Assembly (NCBI GenBank): GCA_002396505.1
Contig: DGYA01000066.1
Location: forward strand, 8,715 to 28,475
Source: Cyanobacteria bacterium UBA5018
Lineage (GTDB): Bacteria; Cyanobacteriota; Cyanobacteriia; PCC-6307; Cyanobiaceae
Length of the DNA stretch: 19,761 nt
Direction of reading: 5' to 3'
The first letter of the stretch is position 1; every line of letters begins with the position of its first letter. Made by a program: the position numbers and the translations under genes. Under the pieces are notes generated by a model, which made no database searches, was not told the origin of the DNA, and saw only the letters and a list, made by a program, of their open reading frames with translations. Below, one piece after another: positions 1 to 7,493 of the stretch.

Positions 1-785
1 GCATGGGCGGCGGCACCGGCACCGGAGCGGCACCGATCCTGGCCGAGGTGGCCAAGGAGGTGGGGGCCCTCACCGTGGGGATCGTCACCAAGCCCTTCGG
101 TTTTGAAGGCCGCAAGCGCCAGCGCCAGGCTGAGGAGGGCATCGCCCGCTTGGCGGAACATGTGGATACCCTGATCGTGATCCCCAACGATCGGCTGCGG
201 GAGGCCATTACTGGCGTGGCCCTGAACGATGCTTTCCGCGCCGCCGATGACGTGTTGCGCATGGGCGTCAAGGGCATCTCCGACATCATCACCAAGCCGG
301 GCTTAGTTAATGTCGATTTCGCCGACGTGCGCTCGGTGATGGCCCAGGCGGGCACCGCTTTGCTCGGCATTGGCGTGGGCTCCGGCCGCTCGCGGGCCAG
401 CGAGGCAGCCCAGGCGGCGATGAGTAGTCCGCTGTTGGAATCGGCCCGCATTGACGGGGCTAAGGGCTGTGTGATCAATATCAGCGGAGGCAAGGACATG
501 ACCCTCGAGGACATGACCACCGCCTCTGAGGTGATCTTCGATGTGGTGGATCCGGACGCCAACATCATCGTGGGTGCTGTTGTGGACGAGAGCCTGGAGG
601 GCGAGATCCACGTCACCGTGATCGCCACGGGCTTCGACAGCGGCGCCTCCTATCGCAGCCAGCGGCCTGCCAGCATCAGTACCACCCCCTTCGCCCCCCG
701 TGCCAATTTGGGCGATTCCGGCGAGGGCAAGGGGGCGATGATTCCCCCATTCTTGCTCAATCGGCAAGGTAATCGACAGGAATAA
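1..785 (+). CDS. ftsZ: Cell division protein FtsZ (3' part; 5' end outside window)
   Basis: FtsZ is the tubulin-like GTPase that polymerises into the Z ring at mid-cell. The window opens inside the gene: the frame enters at base 3 on Met-Gly-Gly-Gly-Thr-Gly-Thr-Gly, the tubulin/FtsZ signature that binds GTP phosphates, so this ATG is internal and not a start. The T7 synergy loop (Asn-Val-Asp-Phe-Ala-Asp) lies at about residues 103-108 of the fragment and supplies the catalytic Asp for the neighbouring subunit. After the globular domain (to about residue 212) comes a short linker of roughly 30 residues and the conserved C-terminal peptide Ile-Pro-Pro-Phe-Leu-Leu near residues 247-252, which recruits membrane anchors and division partners. 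About 260 residues are visible; the N-terminal nucleotide-binding half is missing. The gene looks intact and ends with TAA. Confidence 0.97.
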   Translation, partial: MGGGTGTGAAPILAEVAKEVGALTVGIVTKPFGFEGRKRQRQAEEGIARLAEHVDTLIVIPNDRLREAITGVALNDAFRAADDVLRMGVKGISDIITKPGLVNVDFADVRSVMAQAGTALLGIGVGSGRSRASEAAQAAMSSPLLESARIDGAKGCVINISGGKDMTLEDMTTASEVIFDVVDPDANIIVGAVVDESLEGEIHVTVIATGFDSGASYRSQRPASISTTPFAPRANLGDSGEGKGAMIPPFLLNRQGNRQE

Positions 786-786
786 A

Positions 787-837
787 TGCAGCTCTGACCG
801 CCAATAATTAGAGTAGGCGAAGCACTGCAATTTTATT
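787..837 (+). terminator. Possible terminator of ftsZ
   Basis: Just after the ftsZ stop, TGCAG (787-791) can pair with CTGCA (825-829), and CTCT (792-795) can pair with AGAG further in. The outer arm is followed directly by ATTTTATT. The stem is short and interrupted, so this is a weak intrinsic-terminator candidate, supported mainly by the T-rich tail and its place at the gene end. Confidence 0.3.
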
Positions 838-888
838 CGTATTCTGATTTTGGCGCTTACTTGCCCTGGCGCCTGCTAGTCCTGCCGC

Positions 889-920
889 CTACTGCCACTG
901 TTTGCTACTGCCACTGTTTG
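889..920. repeat. Perfect 16-bp tandem duplication
   Basis: The 16-base unit CTACTGCCACTGTTTG occurs twice back to back (889-904 and 905-920). It lies in the 233-base gap between ftsZ and the thioredoxin-like gene, about 100 bases before that gene's start. Apart from this repeat and the candidate terminator I see no gene or RNA in the gap. Confidence 0.9.
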
Positions 921-1018
921 CTGGCGCCCCCCTGCTCACCCGGCAGTGGCCGGTAGGGCTAGAAAGCTGGTTTATGCGGTGATAATGGATCTCGCCTTCC
1001 TTCCCCTGGGCATCCTTC

Positions 1019-1597
1019 ATGGCATTGACGGCCTCAACAATGCTTGCGCTGGGCACGAAAGCCCCGGATTTCCAGCTCGCAGAAGTGACCACTGGCGAAC
1101 AGATTTCACTGCATAGTTTTTGCGACAAAAAGGCCTTGCTAGTGATGTTTTTGTGTCAGCACTGTCCGTATGTAAAGCATATTCAAGACCACTTGGCTCT
1201 GCTGGGAAAAGACTATTTCAATAGCGGCCTGGGCATTGTGGCTATTAGCTCCAATGACGTAGCCAAGTATCCCGACGATTCGCCGGAATCCCTCGGTTTA
1301 ATGGCTAGGCAGCTTGGTATCAAGTTTCCATTGCTTTATGATGAAAGCCAGCAGGTTGCCCGGGCATTCACCGCTGCTTGCACGCCGGATTTTTTCTTGT
1401 ATGACAGTAATCGCGACCTCGTATATCGCGGTCAGCTTGATGATAGTAGGCCTGGTAATGGCAAGCCCCTCACTGGATCGGATTTACGCAATGCTATTGA
1501 TGCGGCCCTGCTGGGCAATCCGGTATCAGCGGATCAAAAACCCAGCATCGGCTGCAACATTAAATGGAAGCCAGGCCAGGAACCCAGCTACTCTTAG
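1019..1597 (+). CDS. Thioredoxin/peroxiredoxin-like redox protein (PRX_like1 type)
   Basis: The 192-residue protein has a thioredoxin fold of the AhpC/TSA-like group that CDD names PRX_like1. A Cys-Gln-His-Cys pair at residues 46-49, followed by Pro-Tyr-Val-Lys-His, sits where the redox-active CxxC belongs, and Cys121-Thr-Pro123 supplies the cis-proline. The C-terminus carries the family's Ile-Gly-Cys-Asn-Ile-Lys-Trp (Cys179). No signal peptide is visible, so it is probably cytoplasmic; the substrate is unknown. The ATG at 1019 fits the family's usual start (Met-Ala-Leu-Thr, then Leu-Gly-Thr-Lys-Ala-Pro-Asp-Phe). The gene is clearly AT-richer than its neighbours: the 60 bases from 1141 hold 25 G+C, against 44 in the 60 from 2161 in panB. 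The last three codons and the TAG stop lie inside the first unit of a 16-bp tandem repeat, so the C-terminus has probably been reshaped by it. Confidence 0.9.
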   Translation: MALTASTMLALGTKAPDFQLAEVTTGEQISLHSFCDKKALLVMFLCQHCPYVKHIQDHLALLGKDYFNSGLGIVAISSNDVAKYPDDSPESLGLMARQLGIKFPLLYDESQQVARAFTAACTPDFFLYDSNRDLVYRGQLDDSRPGNGKPLTGSDLRNAIDAALLGNPVSADQKPSIGCNIKWKPGQEPSYS

Positions 1598-1776
1598 GCC
1601 TGGCTGTTTTTGGGTAGAACTACTCTTATGCCGGACTGCTTTTGGGCCAGTCCAATCCTATACCGAACTACTCCTGCGTCGAGCTACTCCTGCGTCGAGC
1701 TACTCCTGTATCGAGCTACTTCTAGGCCGAACTGCTCTTTGGCTGGATTGCTCTTGACATGAGCTTCTCTGGGGGC
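1585..1776. repeat. Degenerate 16-bp tandem repeat, about 12 units
   Basis: Units of exactly 16 bases run head to tail from 1585 to 1776. The best conserved are GAACTACTCCTGCGTC (1665), GAGCTACTCCTGCGTC (1681), GAGCTACTCCTGTATC (1697) and GAGCTACTTCTAGGCC (1713). More diverged units lie on both sides, for example CAGCTACTCTTAGGCC (1585), GAACTACTCTTATGCC (1617), GGACTGCTTTTGGGCC (1633) and GAACTGCTCTTTGGCT (1729). The first unit contains the end and TAG stop of the thioredoxin-like gene. There are no spacers, so it is not a CRISPR array. The remainder of the gap, 1777 to about 1990, shows no gene or RNA that I recognise. Confidence 0.88.
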
Positions 1777-1993
1777 AGGTTGCCATTGCCGCGAGCTGGT
1801 TTATTGATTGGGTTGGAAGTGCCGCTGGAGATTCCGGCCAACTCCAGAATCAAGGCTTTATCTGGCTCACTTGGGAGGACGGGTAATCTATCGAGCTGCA
1901 CTTAGGTATTTCATCGCATGATTGTTCGGCCAAGGCCTATGGGATGCCTGATGGCATGGCTTGGATTTCTCCAGCGCTTAACGAGGGGAATGG

Positions 1994-2092
1994 GGTGACC
2001 CGGAGTCCACGCCTGCGTCGAGCATCCCGTGTGGCTGCTGCCTTCCGGTCCTGACCAGGTTTGGGCGTCGGTGCCGCATGGGTCCGAGTCGG
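1994..2092 (-). ncRNA. ffs: Signal recognition particle RNA (4.5S-type)
   Basis: On the minus strand the segment 2062-2034 reads as the universal SRP domain IV core: CCTGGTCAGG, then ACCGGAAGG with its GGAA tetraloop, then CAGCAGC. This element binds the M domain of Ffh. Outer helices support the boundaries: GACTCGG (2090-2084) pairs with CCGGGTC (2003-1997), and CCATGC (2081-2076) pairs with GCGTGG (2012-2007), giving one elongated hairpin of about 97 nt without an Alu domain, as expected for this bacterial type. The RNA directs ribosomes with membrane proteins to the translocon. The exact ends are inferred from the terminal helix. The gene is divergent from panB, and an ATG at 2078 in the panB frame falls within it. 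Confidence 0.93.
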
Positions 2093-2096
2093 TTGG

Positions 2097-2102
2097 ATGC
2101 TA
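2097..2102 (-). promoter_or_regulatory. Possible -10 element of the SRP RNA gene
   Basis: On the minus strand TAGCAT, preceded by TATTGC, lies about 6 bases before the likely first base of the SRP RNA (near 2090), the right spacing for a -10 hexamer. I see no convincing -35 box. If real, this promoter sits in the leader of panB. Confidence 0.3.
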
Positions 2103-2128
2103 GCAATACCGTTTGCGGTTGGCGGCCT

Positions 2129-2947
<819 letters not shown>

Positions 2948-4130
2948 GGGCCAGGCCTTCGGGATCGCTGAGCCGCCAGCGGCTGCCTTCCACCAGCAGC
3001 AGTCCCTGAGCGGTGAATGGCTCCAGCAGTTGGGCCAGCTCCTCCAGCCGCGCCGGCTCCAGGCCCGCTTCCGCCAGCAGTCGTGGCAGCTGCACCCCCT
3101 CCCGCCGCCGCAGGCCCACCAGCAACCGCTCATCGAAGGGCATGCCCTGCCGCCGTTGGTGCAGCTCGCTAGAGGCGGACTGCGGTTGAGCCGCCAACCA
3201 GCGGCCATAGAGCTCCCGGGTGCGAGGTCGGGCCTGGCGCACCCCCCAGGGCGCCGCCGTGGCTCCCATGCCAAAACCCCACCAGCCGGCTCCACTCCAA
3301 TAGACGCGGTTATGGCGGGAGGCGTGCCCCGGCAGGGCGTAGTTGGAGATTTCGTAGTGGCCGTAGCCAGCGCCACTCAACAGGGCCTGGGTGAGCTCCA
3401 TCAGGTCGGCGGCCAGGTCGCCATCGGGCAGTTGCAGTTGACCGCGCTCCAGGCGGCGGGCGAACACGGTGCCCGGCTCAATCGTCAGGTCGTAGATGGA
3501 GAGATGGGGAGGCTGCAGGGCCGTCGCTTGCAGCAACTGGGAGCGCCAGTGCTCGAGCTGCTGGCCCGGCAGCGCCTGGATCAGGTCCAGGCTCCAGCTC
3601 CGCAGCTCCCCCTGGGCCTGGGCTTGGGCCAGCCAGCTGGCCGCCTCGATCAGATCCTGGCGGCGATGGCGTCGCCCCAGGGAGGCGAGCACCTGATCAT
3701 CGAAGTTCTGGCCCCCGAGGCTCACCCGATTCACCCCGGCCCGCAGATAGGCCGCCAGTCGTTGGCGGCTGAAACTGGCCGGATCTAGTTCCAGGGTGAT
3801 TTCGGCGCCGGCGGCGATCCCGAAGCGACGCTCCAGGGCCTCGATCAGCGCCAACAGCTGGGCTGGATCGAGCAGCGAGGGGGTGCCGCCGCCGAAGTAG
3901 ATGGTGGCCAGGGGTGGGCCGGCATCACTGGCGGCGATCTCCCGCTGGAGCAGGGCCAGATAGGCCTCGATCGAGGCGGCGCCAGGCTCGCCGGCGGCGG
4001 ACCCTGCCCGATCCCCCAGGGGCACCACTGGGAAATCGCAATAGAAGCAGCGCCGATGGCAGAAGGGGATGTGCAGATAGGCACTGCGCGGCGGATAGGC
4101 GCCAAGCCCGCAAGCGTCTGGCTGTGCTGC

Positions 4131-4235
4131 GCTTGCTGGAGCAGGGCTTGCGAATGCAGGGCTTGCTGGGGCAGCGCTTTCGGGTGCAGTGCTTTCTGGG
4201 GCAGCGCTTTCGGGGGCAGTGCTGGCGGCGGGGTT
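4131..4235. repeat. 15-bp tandem repeat inside the 5' end of hemW
   Basis: Seven 15-base units follow one another, for example GCTTGCTGGGGCAGC (4161), GCTTTCGGGTGCAGT (4176), GCTTTCTGGGGCAGC (4191) and GCTTTCGGGGGCAGT (4206). Because 15 is a multiple of three, they keep the hemW frame and encode, on the minus strand, a five-residue period rich in Ala, Pro, Ser and Glu (such as Ser-Ala-Ala-Pro-Glu) ahead of the radical SAM core. Confidence 0.85.
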
Positions 4236-4333
4236 AGAAGAGAGCGACAAGGGCGGTAACCCCCAGCAGGCGAAGGGCGCTGAAATAGGGCATGCTGCCT
4301 GCCTGATCGGACGGCAGCTCGAACACAGCGGGA

Positions 4334-5548
4334 ATGGCCGACTTTTTGATCCTGATCCTGTTTGTGATCTCCGGGGCGGCGGCTGGCTGGCTGGGGGTCG
4401 ACCTACTGCCGGAACCGTTGCTGCTCCAGGTGGACAACCCGGCGGGGCTGCGCCTGGTGCTGGGCGGTTTTGGAGCATTTTTTGGGCTGATCGCCGCCAT
4501 CTTTTTCCAGCAATTGCGGCGCCGGCTGATGCAGCAGGTGCGCACCATGCCCACCGAGCTGCTGATCAGCCGCTCGGTGGGCTTGATCCTGGGTCTGCTG
4601 GTGGCCAATTTGCTGCTGGCGCCGATTTTGCTGCTGCCCCTGCCCTGGGAGGTGGTGTTCGTCAAGCCGGTGGCGGCGATCCTCAGCAACGTTTTCTTCG
4701 GGGTATCGGGCTACAACCTGGCCGAGGTGCATGGCCGCACCCTGCTGCGGCTGTTCAACCCCAGCAGCACCGAGGCGCTGCTGGTGGCCGATGGCGTGCT
4801 GCTGCCGGCCACTGCAAAGATCCTCGACACCAGCGCGATCATCGATGGCCGCATCCGCGGCCTGCTCGATTCCGGCCTGCTGGAGGGCCAGGTGATCGTG
4901 GCCCAGTGCGTCATTGACGAATTGCAGGCCCTCGCCGACTCCGCCAACGCCGACAAGCGCGGCCGCGGTCGCCGCGGCCTCAAGCTGCTCAGCGAGCTGC
5001 GGGAGCAGTACGGCCGGCGGCTGGTGGTGAACAGCACCCGCTACGAGGGCCAGGGGGTGGACGAGAAGCTGCTCAAGCTCACCGCCGACACCGGCGGCAA
5101 CCTGCTGACCGCCGACTACAACCTGGCCAAGGTGGCGGAGGTGCAGGAGCTGCGGGTGCTCAACCTCAGCGAGCTGGTGATCGCCCTGCGACCGGAGGTG
5201 CAGCCCGGCGATGAACTGCAGCTCAAAATTGCCCGGGAGGGCAAGGAGAGCGACCAGGGGGTGGGCTACCTGGATGACGGCACCATGGTGGTGGTGGAGG
5301 GCGCCCGCCAGCGGATCGGGGAGCGGGTGCCGGTGATCGTCACCGGCGCCCTGCAGAACCCCACAGGCCGGATCGTCTTCGCCCGCTGTGAGGGGGAGCA
5401 TGCCAGCGCGGCAACCGCCGCCAGCCCAGCCCCAGCGGCCCCGGCTTCCCCCCCCGGCGTCAAGCGGCGGCGCAACGGCAAGGCAGCGGGCAGCGCCGCC
5501 GCCGCTCCGGAGGCCCAGGTGGATCCGGACTCCTCCAGCCCCCGCTAG
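4334..5548 (+). CDS. Membrane-anchored PIN/TRAM domain protein (YacL-like)
   Basis: The 404-residue protein has an N-terminal membrane region (hydrophobic stretches at about 3-20, 41-58, 82-102 and 108-125), then a PIN nuclease-fold domain (about 162-283) and a TRAM RNA-binding domain (about 286-350). It ends in a long Ala/Pro-rich and basic tail. The PIN acidic residues are visible: Asp165 in Lys-Ile-Leu-Asp-Thr-Ser, Glu196 in Ile-Asp-Glu-Leu, and Asp261 in Thr-Ala-Asp-Tyr-Asn. Bacterial relatives such as Bacillus YacL have this same layout; a membrane-associated ribonuclease role is inferred and the target RNA is unknown. The ATG at 4334 starts the first membrane segment with no upstream alternative needed. 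It diverges from hemW, leaving about 80 bases for both promoters, and clpR follows only 29 bases downstream, so the two may be cotranscribed. Confidence 0.9.
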   Translation: MADFLILILFVISGAAAGWLGVDLLPEPLLLQVDNPAGLRLVLGGFGAFFGLIAAIFFQQLRRRLMQQVRTMPTELLISRSVGLILGLLVANLLLAPILLLPLPWEVVFVKPVAAILSNVFFGVSGYNLAEVHGRTLLRLFNPSSTEALLVADGVLLPATAKILDTSAIIDGRIRGLLDSGLLEGQVIVAQCVIDELQALADSANADKRGRGRRGLKLLSELREQYGRRLVVNSTRYEGQGVDEKLLKLTADTGGNLLTADYNLAKVAEVQELRVLNLSELVIALRPEVQPGDELQLKIAREGKESDQGVGYLDDGTMVVVEGARQRIGERVPVIVTGALQNPTGRIVFARCEGEHASAATAASPAPAAPASPPGVKRRRNGKAAGSAAAAPEAQVDPDSSSPR

Positions 5549-5577
5549 GCTCGCTTCCATTGCCTGAACAGCTGCGC

Positions 5578-6276
5578 ATGTCGGTATCAGCCCCCTATTA
5601 CGGCGATTCGGCTGTGATGCGCACCCCACCCCCCGATCTGCCCTCGCTGTTGCTCAAGGAGCGGATCGTCTATCTGGGCCTGCCCCTGTTCAGCGACGAC
5701 GAGGCCAAGCGCCAGATGGGCATCGACGTCACCGAATTGATCATCGCCCAGCTTCTCTACCTGGAGTTCGACAATCCAGAAAAGCCAATCTTCTTTTACA
5801 TCAACTCCACCGGCACCAGCTGGTATTCAGGCGATGCGATTGGCTTTGAGACAGAGGCTTTCGCCATCTGCGACACCCTGCGTTACGTGAAGCCACCGGT
5901 GCACACCATCTGCATCGGCCAGGCCATGGGCACCGCGGCGATGATCCTCAGCGCCGGCACCAAGGGCCAGCGGGCGGCCCTGCCCCATGCCTCGATCGTG
6001 TTGCACCAGCCCCGCAGTGGCGCCCGCGGCCAGGCCAGTGACATTCAGATCCGGGCCAAGGAGGTATTGCATAACAAGCACACCATGCTCGAAATGCTGT
6101 CGGCCAACACCGGCAAGAGCGTGGAGCAGTTGTCAAAAGACTCCGACCGCATGACCTACCTCACCGCCGAGGAGGCCAAGGAGTACGGCCTGATCGATCG
6201 GGTGCTCACCAGTCAGAAAGAGCTGCCAAATGCTGCCCTGGTAGATCCCGGGCGCAGCCCGAGCGGCATTGGCTGA
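5578..6276 (+). CDS. clpR: ClpR, catalytically inactive ClpP paralogue
   Basis: ClpR is the non-proteolytic subunit that shares a ring with ClpP3 in the cyanobacterial and plastid Clp protease. The sequence shows why it is inactive: the nucleophile Ser is replaced by Gly118 (Ile-Gly-Gln-Ala-Met-Gly-Thr), the His is kept (His143 in Val-Leu-His-Gln-Pro), and the catalytic Asp position holds Met192 (Asp-Ser-Asp-Arg-Met). About nine extra residues after Tyr-Ile-Asn-Ser, relative to ClpP, match the insertion typical of ClpR. I chose the ATG at 5578 (Met-Ser-Val-Ser-Ala-Pro-Tyr-Tyr), giving 232 residues, over an in-frame TTG at 5560. The paired clpP3 begins 85 bases downstream. Soluble protein, working with a ClpC-type ATPase. 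Confidence 0.95.
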   Translation: MSVSAPYYGDSAVMRTPPPDLPSLLLKERIVYLGLPLFSDDEAKRQMGIDVTELIIAQLLYLEFDNPEKPIFFYINSTGTSWYSGDAIGFETEAFAICDTLRYVKPPVHTICIGQAMGTAAMILSAGTKGQRAALPHASIVLHQPRSGARGQASDIQIRAKEVLHNKHTMLEMLSANTGKSVEQLSKDSDRMTYLTAEEAKEYGLIDRVLTSQKELPNAALVDPGRSPSGIG

Positions 6277-6361
6277 GCGGCCCCTTGCCGCGTCTCGTTT
6301 ACTGAACACAGCGGTCCCAGCGACCGACCCCATCCGACCCCTTTCCGAGAGTCCTTACGCC

Positions 6362-6964
6362 ATGCCCATCGGCACCCCGAGTGTTCCCTACCGCCTGCCT
6401 GGCAGCCAGTACGAGCGCTGGGTAGACATCTATACGCGTCTGGGGGTGGAGCGAATTCTGTTCCTGGGCTCGGAGGTAACCGATGGTGTCGCCAATGCGC
6501 TGGTGGCCCAGATGCTTTATCTCGACTCGGAGGACAACTCCAAGCCGATCTATCTGTACATCAACTCCCCGGGGGGTTCGGTGACCGCCGGTCTGGCGAT
6601 CTACGACACCATGCAGTATGTGAAGAGTGACGTGGTCACGATCTGCGTGGGCCTGGCCGCCTCCATGGGGGCCTTCCTGCTGTCGGCGGGCACCAAGGGC
6701 AAGCGCCTAGCCCTACCCCACAGCCGGATCATGATCCACCAACCCCTGGGCGGTACCAGCCAGCGCCAGGCCAGCGATATCGAAATTGAAGCGCGCGAGA
6801 TACTGCGCATCAAAGACATGCTCAACCAGAGCATGGCCGACATGACTGGCCAGCCCCTGGAAAAGATCGCCAAGGACACCGACCGCGACTACTTCCTCAG
6901 TGCCGCCGAAGCCAAGGAGTACGGCCTGATCGACCGGGTGATCGCCCATCCCAGCGAGGCCTGA
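6362..6964 (+). CDS. clpP3: ATP-dependent Clp protease proteolytic subunit (ClpP3 type)
   Basis: This is the active serine-protease subunit that forms a mixed heptameric ring with the ClpR encoded just upstream. The catalytic triad is complete: Ser101 in Leu-Ala-Ala-Ser-Met-Gly-Ala, His126 in Ile-His-Gln-Pro and Asp176 in Asp-Arg-Asp-Tyr-Phe. The length (200 residues) is normal. The frame stays open upstream to a TTG at 6269 that would overlap clpR. I take the ATG at 6362 because Met-Pro-Ile-Gly-Thr-Pro followed by Val-Pro-Tyr-Arg-Leu-Pro-Gly is the usual ClpP3 beginning. Assignment to the ClpP3 paralogue rests on the clpR partnership and this N-terminus. Confidence 0.94.
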   Translation: MPIGTPSVPYRLPGSQYERWVDIYTRLGVERILFLGSEVTDGVANALVAQMLYLDSEDNSKPIYLYINSPGGSVTAGLAIYDTMQYVKSDVVTICVGLAASMGAFLLSAGTKGKRLALPHSRIMIHQPLGGTSQRQASDIEIEAREILRIKDMLNQSMADMTGQPLEKIAKDTDRDYFLSAAEAKEYGLIDRVIAHPSEA

Positions 6965-7043
6965 GCAGAGGCCTTACCAGAAAGCTTGAACCGCTCCGCC
7001 CCGCCAGAGGGCCCAACCCCCGTGCCTTGCCGGAACCATCGCC

Positions 7044-7430
7044 ATGCCCACCACCCTCTCCGAGGCCGCTGACGCCTTCTATGCGGCGGGCAACCAGATG
7101 CTGGCGGGGGATTGCGCACCCTATGCGACTATCTGGTCTGAGGGCGACGACATCAGCCACCTCGGCCCCACCGGTGCTCTGTGCATGGGGCGGACGGCGG
7201 TGTTTGAGCAGTTCGCCAGGGAGTCGGGCATGGGCTTCGAGGGCACCCTGGTGGCCGACGACCGTCGCTTCGTTGAAAGCGCTGAGATGGGCTACATGGT
7301 GTGCATGGAGCGCACCAGCGGCATGACCAAGGCCGGTGAGGCGATCCAGATCGACATCCGCGCCACCACGATCTTCCGCAAGGAGGATGGCCGCTGGCGG
7401 GTGGTGCATCACCACACCGATCGCTTCTAG
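7044..7430 (+). CDS. NTF2-like (SnoaL/DUF4440-type) protein
   Basis: A 128-residue single-domain protein with the cone-like NTF2 fold pattern: an N-terminal helix (Ala-Ala-Asp-Ala-Phe-Tyr-Ala-Ala-Gly), a Trp/Asp-containing early strand (Ile-Trp-Ser-Glu-Gly-Asp-Asp), a Gly-rich turn with a Phe helix, and the terminal Asp-Gly-Arg-Trp-Arg-Val-Val-His-His-His strand typical of SnoaL-like/DUF4440 proteins. Members include ketosteroid isomerase-like enzymes and many of unknown role; nothing here identifies a substrate. No signal peptide is present. The start ATG at 7044 fits the domain onset. It lies 79 bases after clpP3 and converges with a second NTF2-like gene 37 bases away. The two proteins are not obvious copies of each other. 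Confidence 0.82.
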   Translation: MPTTLSEAADAFYAAGNQMLAGDCAPYATIWSEGDDISHLGPTGALCMGRTAVFEQFARESGMGFEGTLVADDRRFVESAEMGYMVCMERTSGMTKAGEAIQIDIRATTIFRKEDGRWRVVHHHTDRF

Positions 7431-7441
7431 GGCCTGGCGAC

Positions 7442-7493
7442 TCAGCCTTTGCCTGTAGCTGCCGATATCAGCCCTTGCCCGTGGCTGCCAGTA
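7442..7493. repeat. Imperfect 26-bp tandem duplication over a stop codon
   Basis: Copy 7442-7467 and copy 7468-7493 match at 21 of 26 positions by my count; both begin TCAGCC and share GCTGCC near their ends. The second copy carries the C-terminal codons and TGA stop of the minus-strand NTF2-like gene, so the first is a relic copy of that gene end. It fills most of the gap between the two convergent genes. Confidence 0.75.

Noticed and set aside
1314..1757. 147-codon plus-strand frame running through the 16-bp repeat, with Glu-Leu-Leu-Leu every 16 residues
   Set aside because: It overlaps the well supported redox gene in another frame, and the protein periodicity follows trivially from the 16-base DNA period.
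1585..1776. CRISPR array
   Set aside because: Units are contiguous and only 16 bases, with no spacers and no cas genes nearby.
2078..2128. ATG at 2078 as the panB start
   Set aside because: It lies inside the SRP RNA gene and the added residues do not look like PanB; GTG at 2129 fits the family start.
4403..5629. 408-codon minus-strand open frame opposite the PIN/TRAM gene
   Set aside because: A shadow of a GC-rich gene with recognised PIN and TRAM domains; the reverse product resembles nothing.
6269..6361. Extended N-terminus of ClpP3 from a TTG at 6269
   Set aside because: It would overlap clpR and adds 31 residues not seen in ClpP3, whose normal start matches the ATG at 6362.
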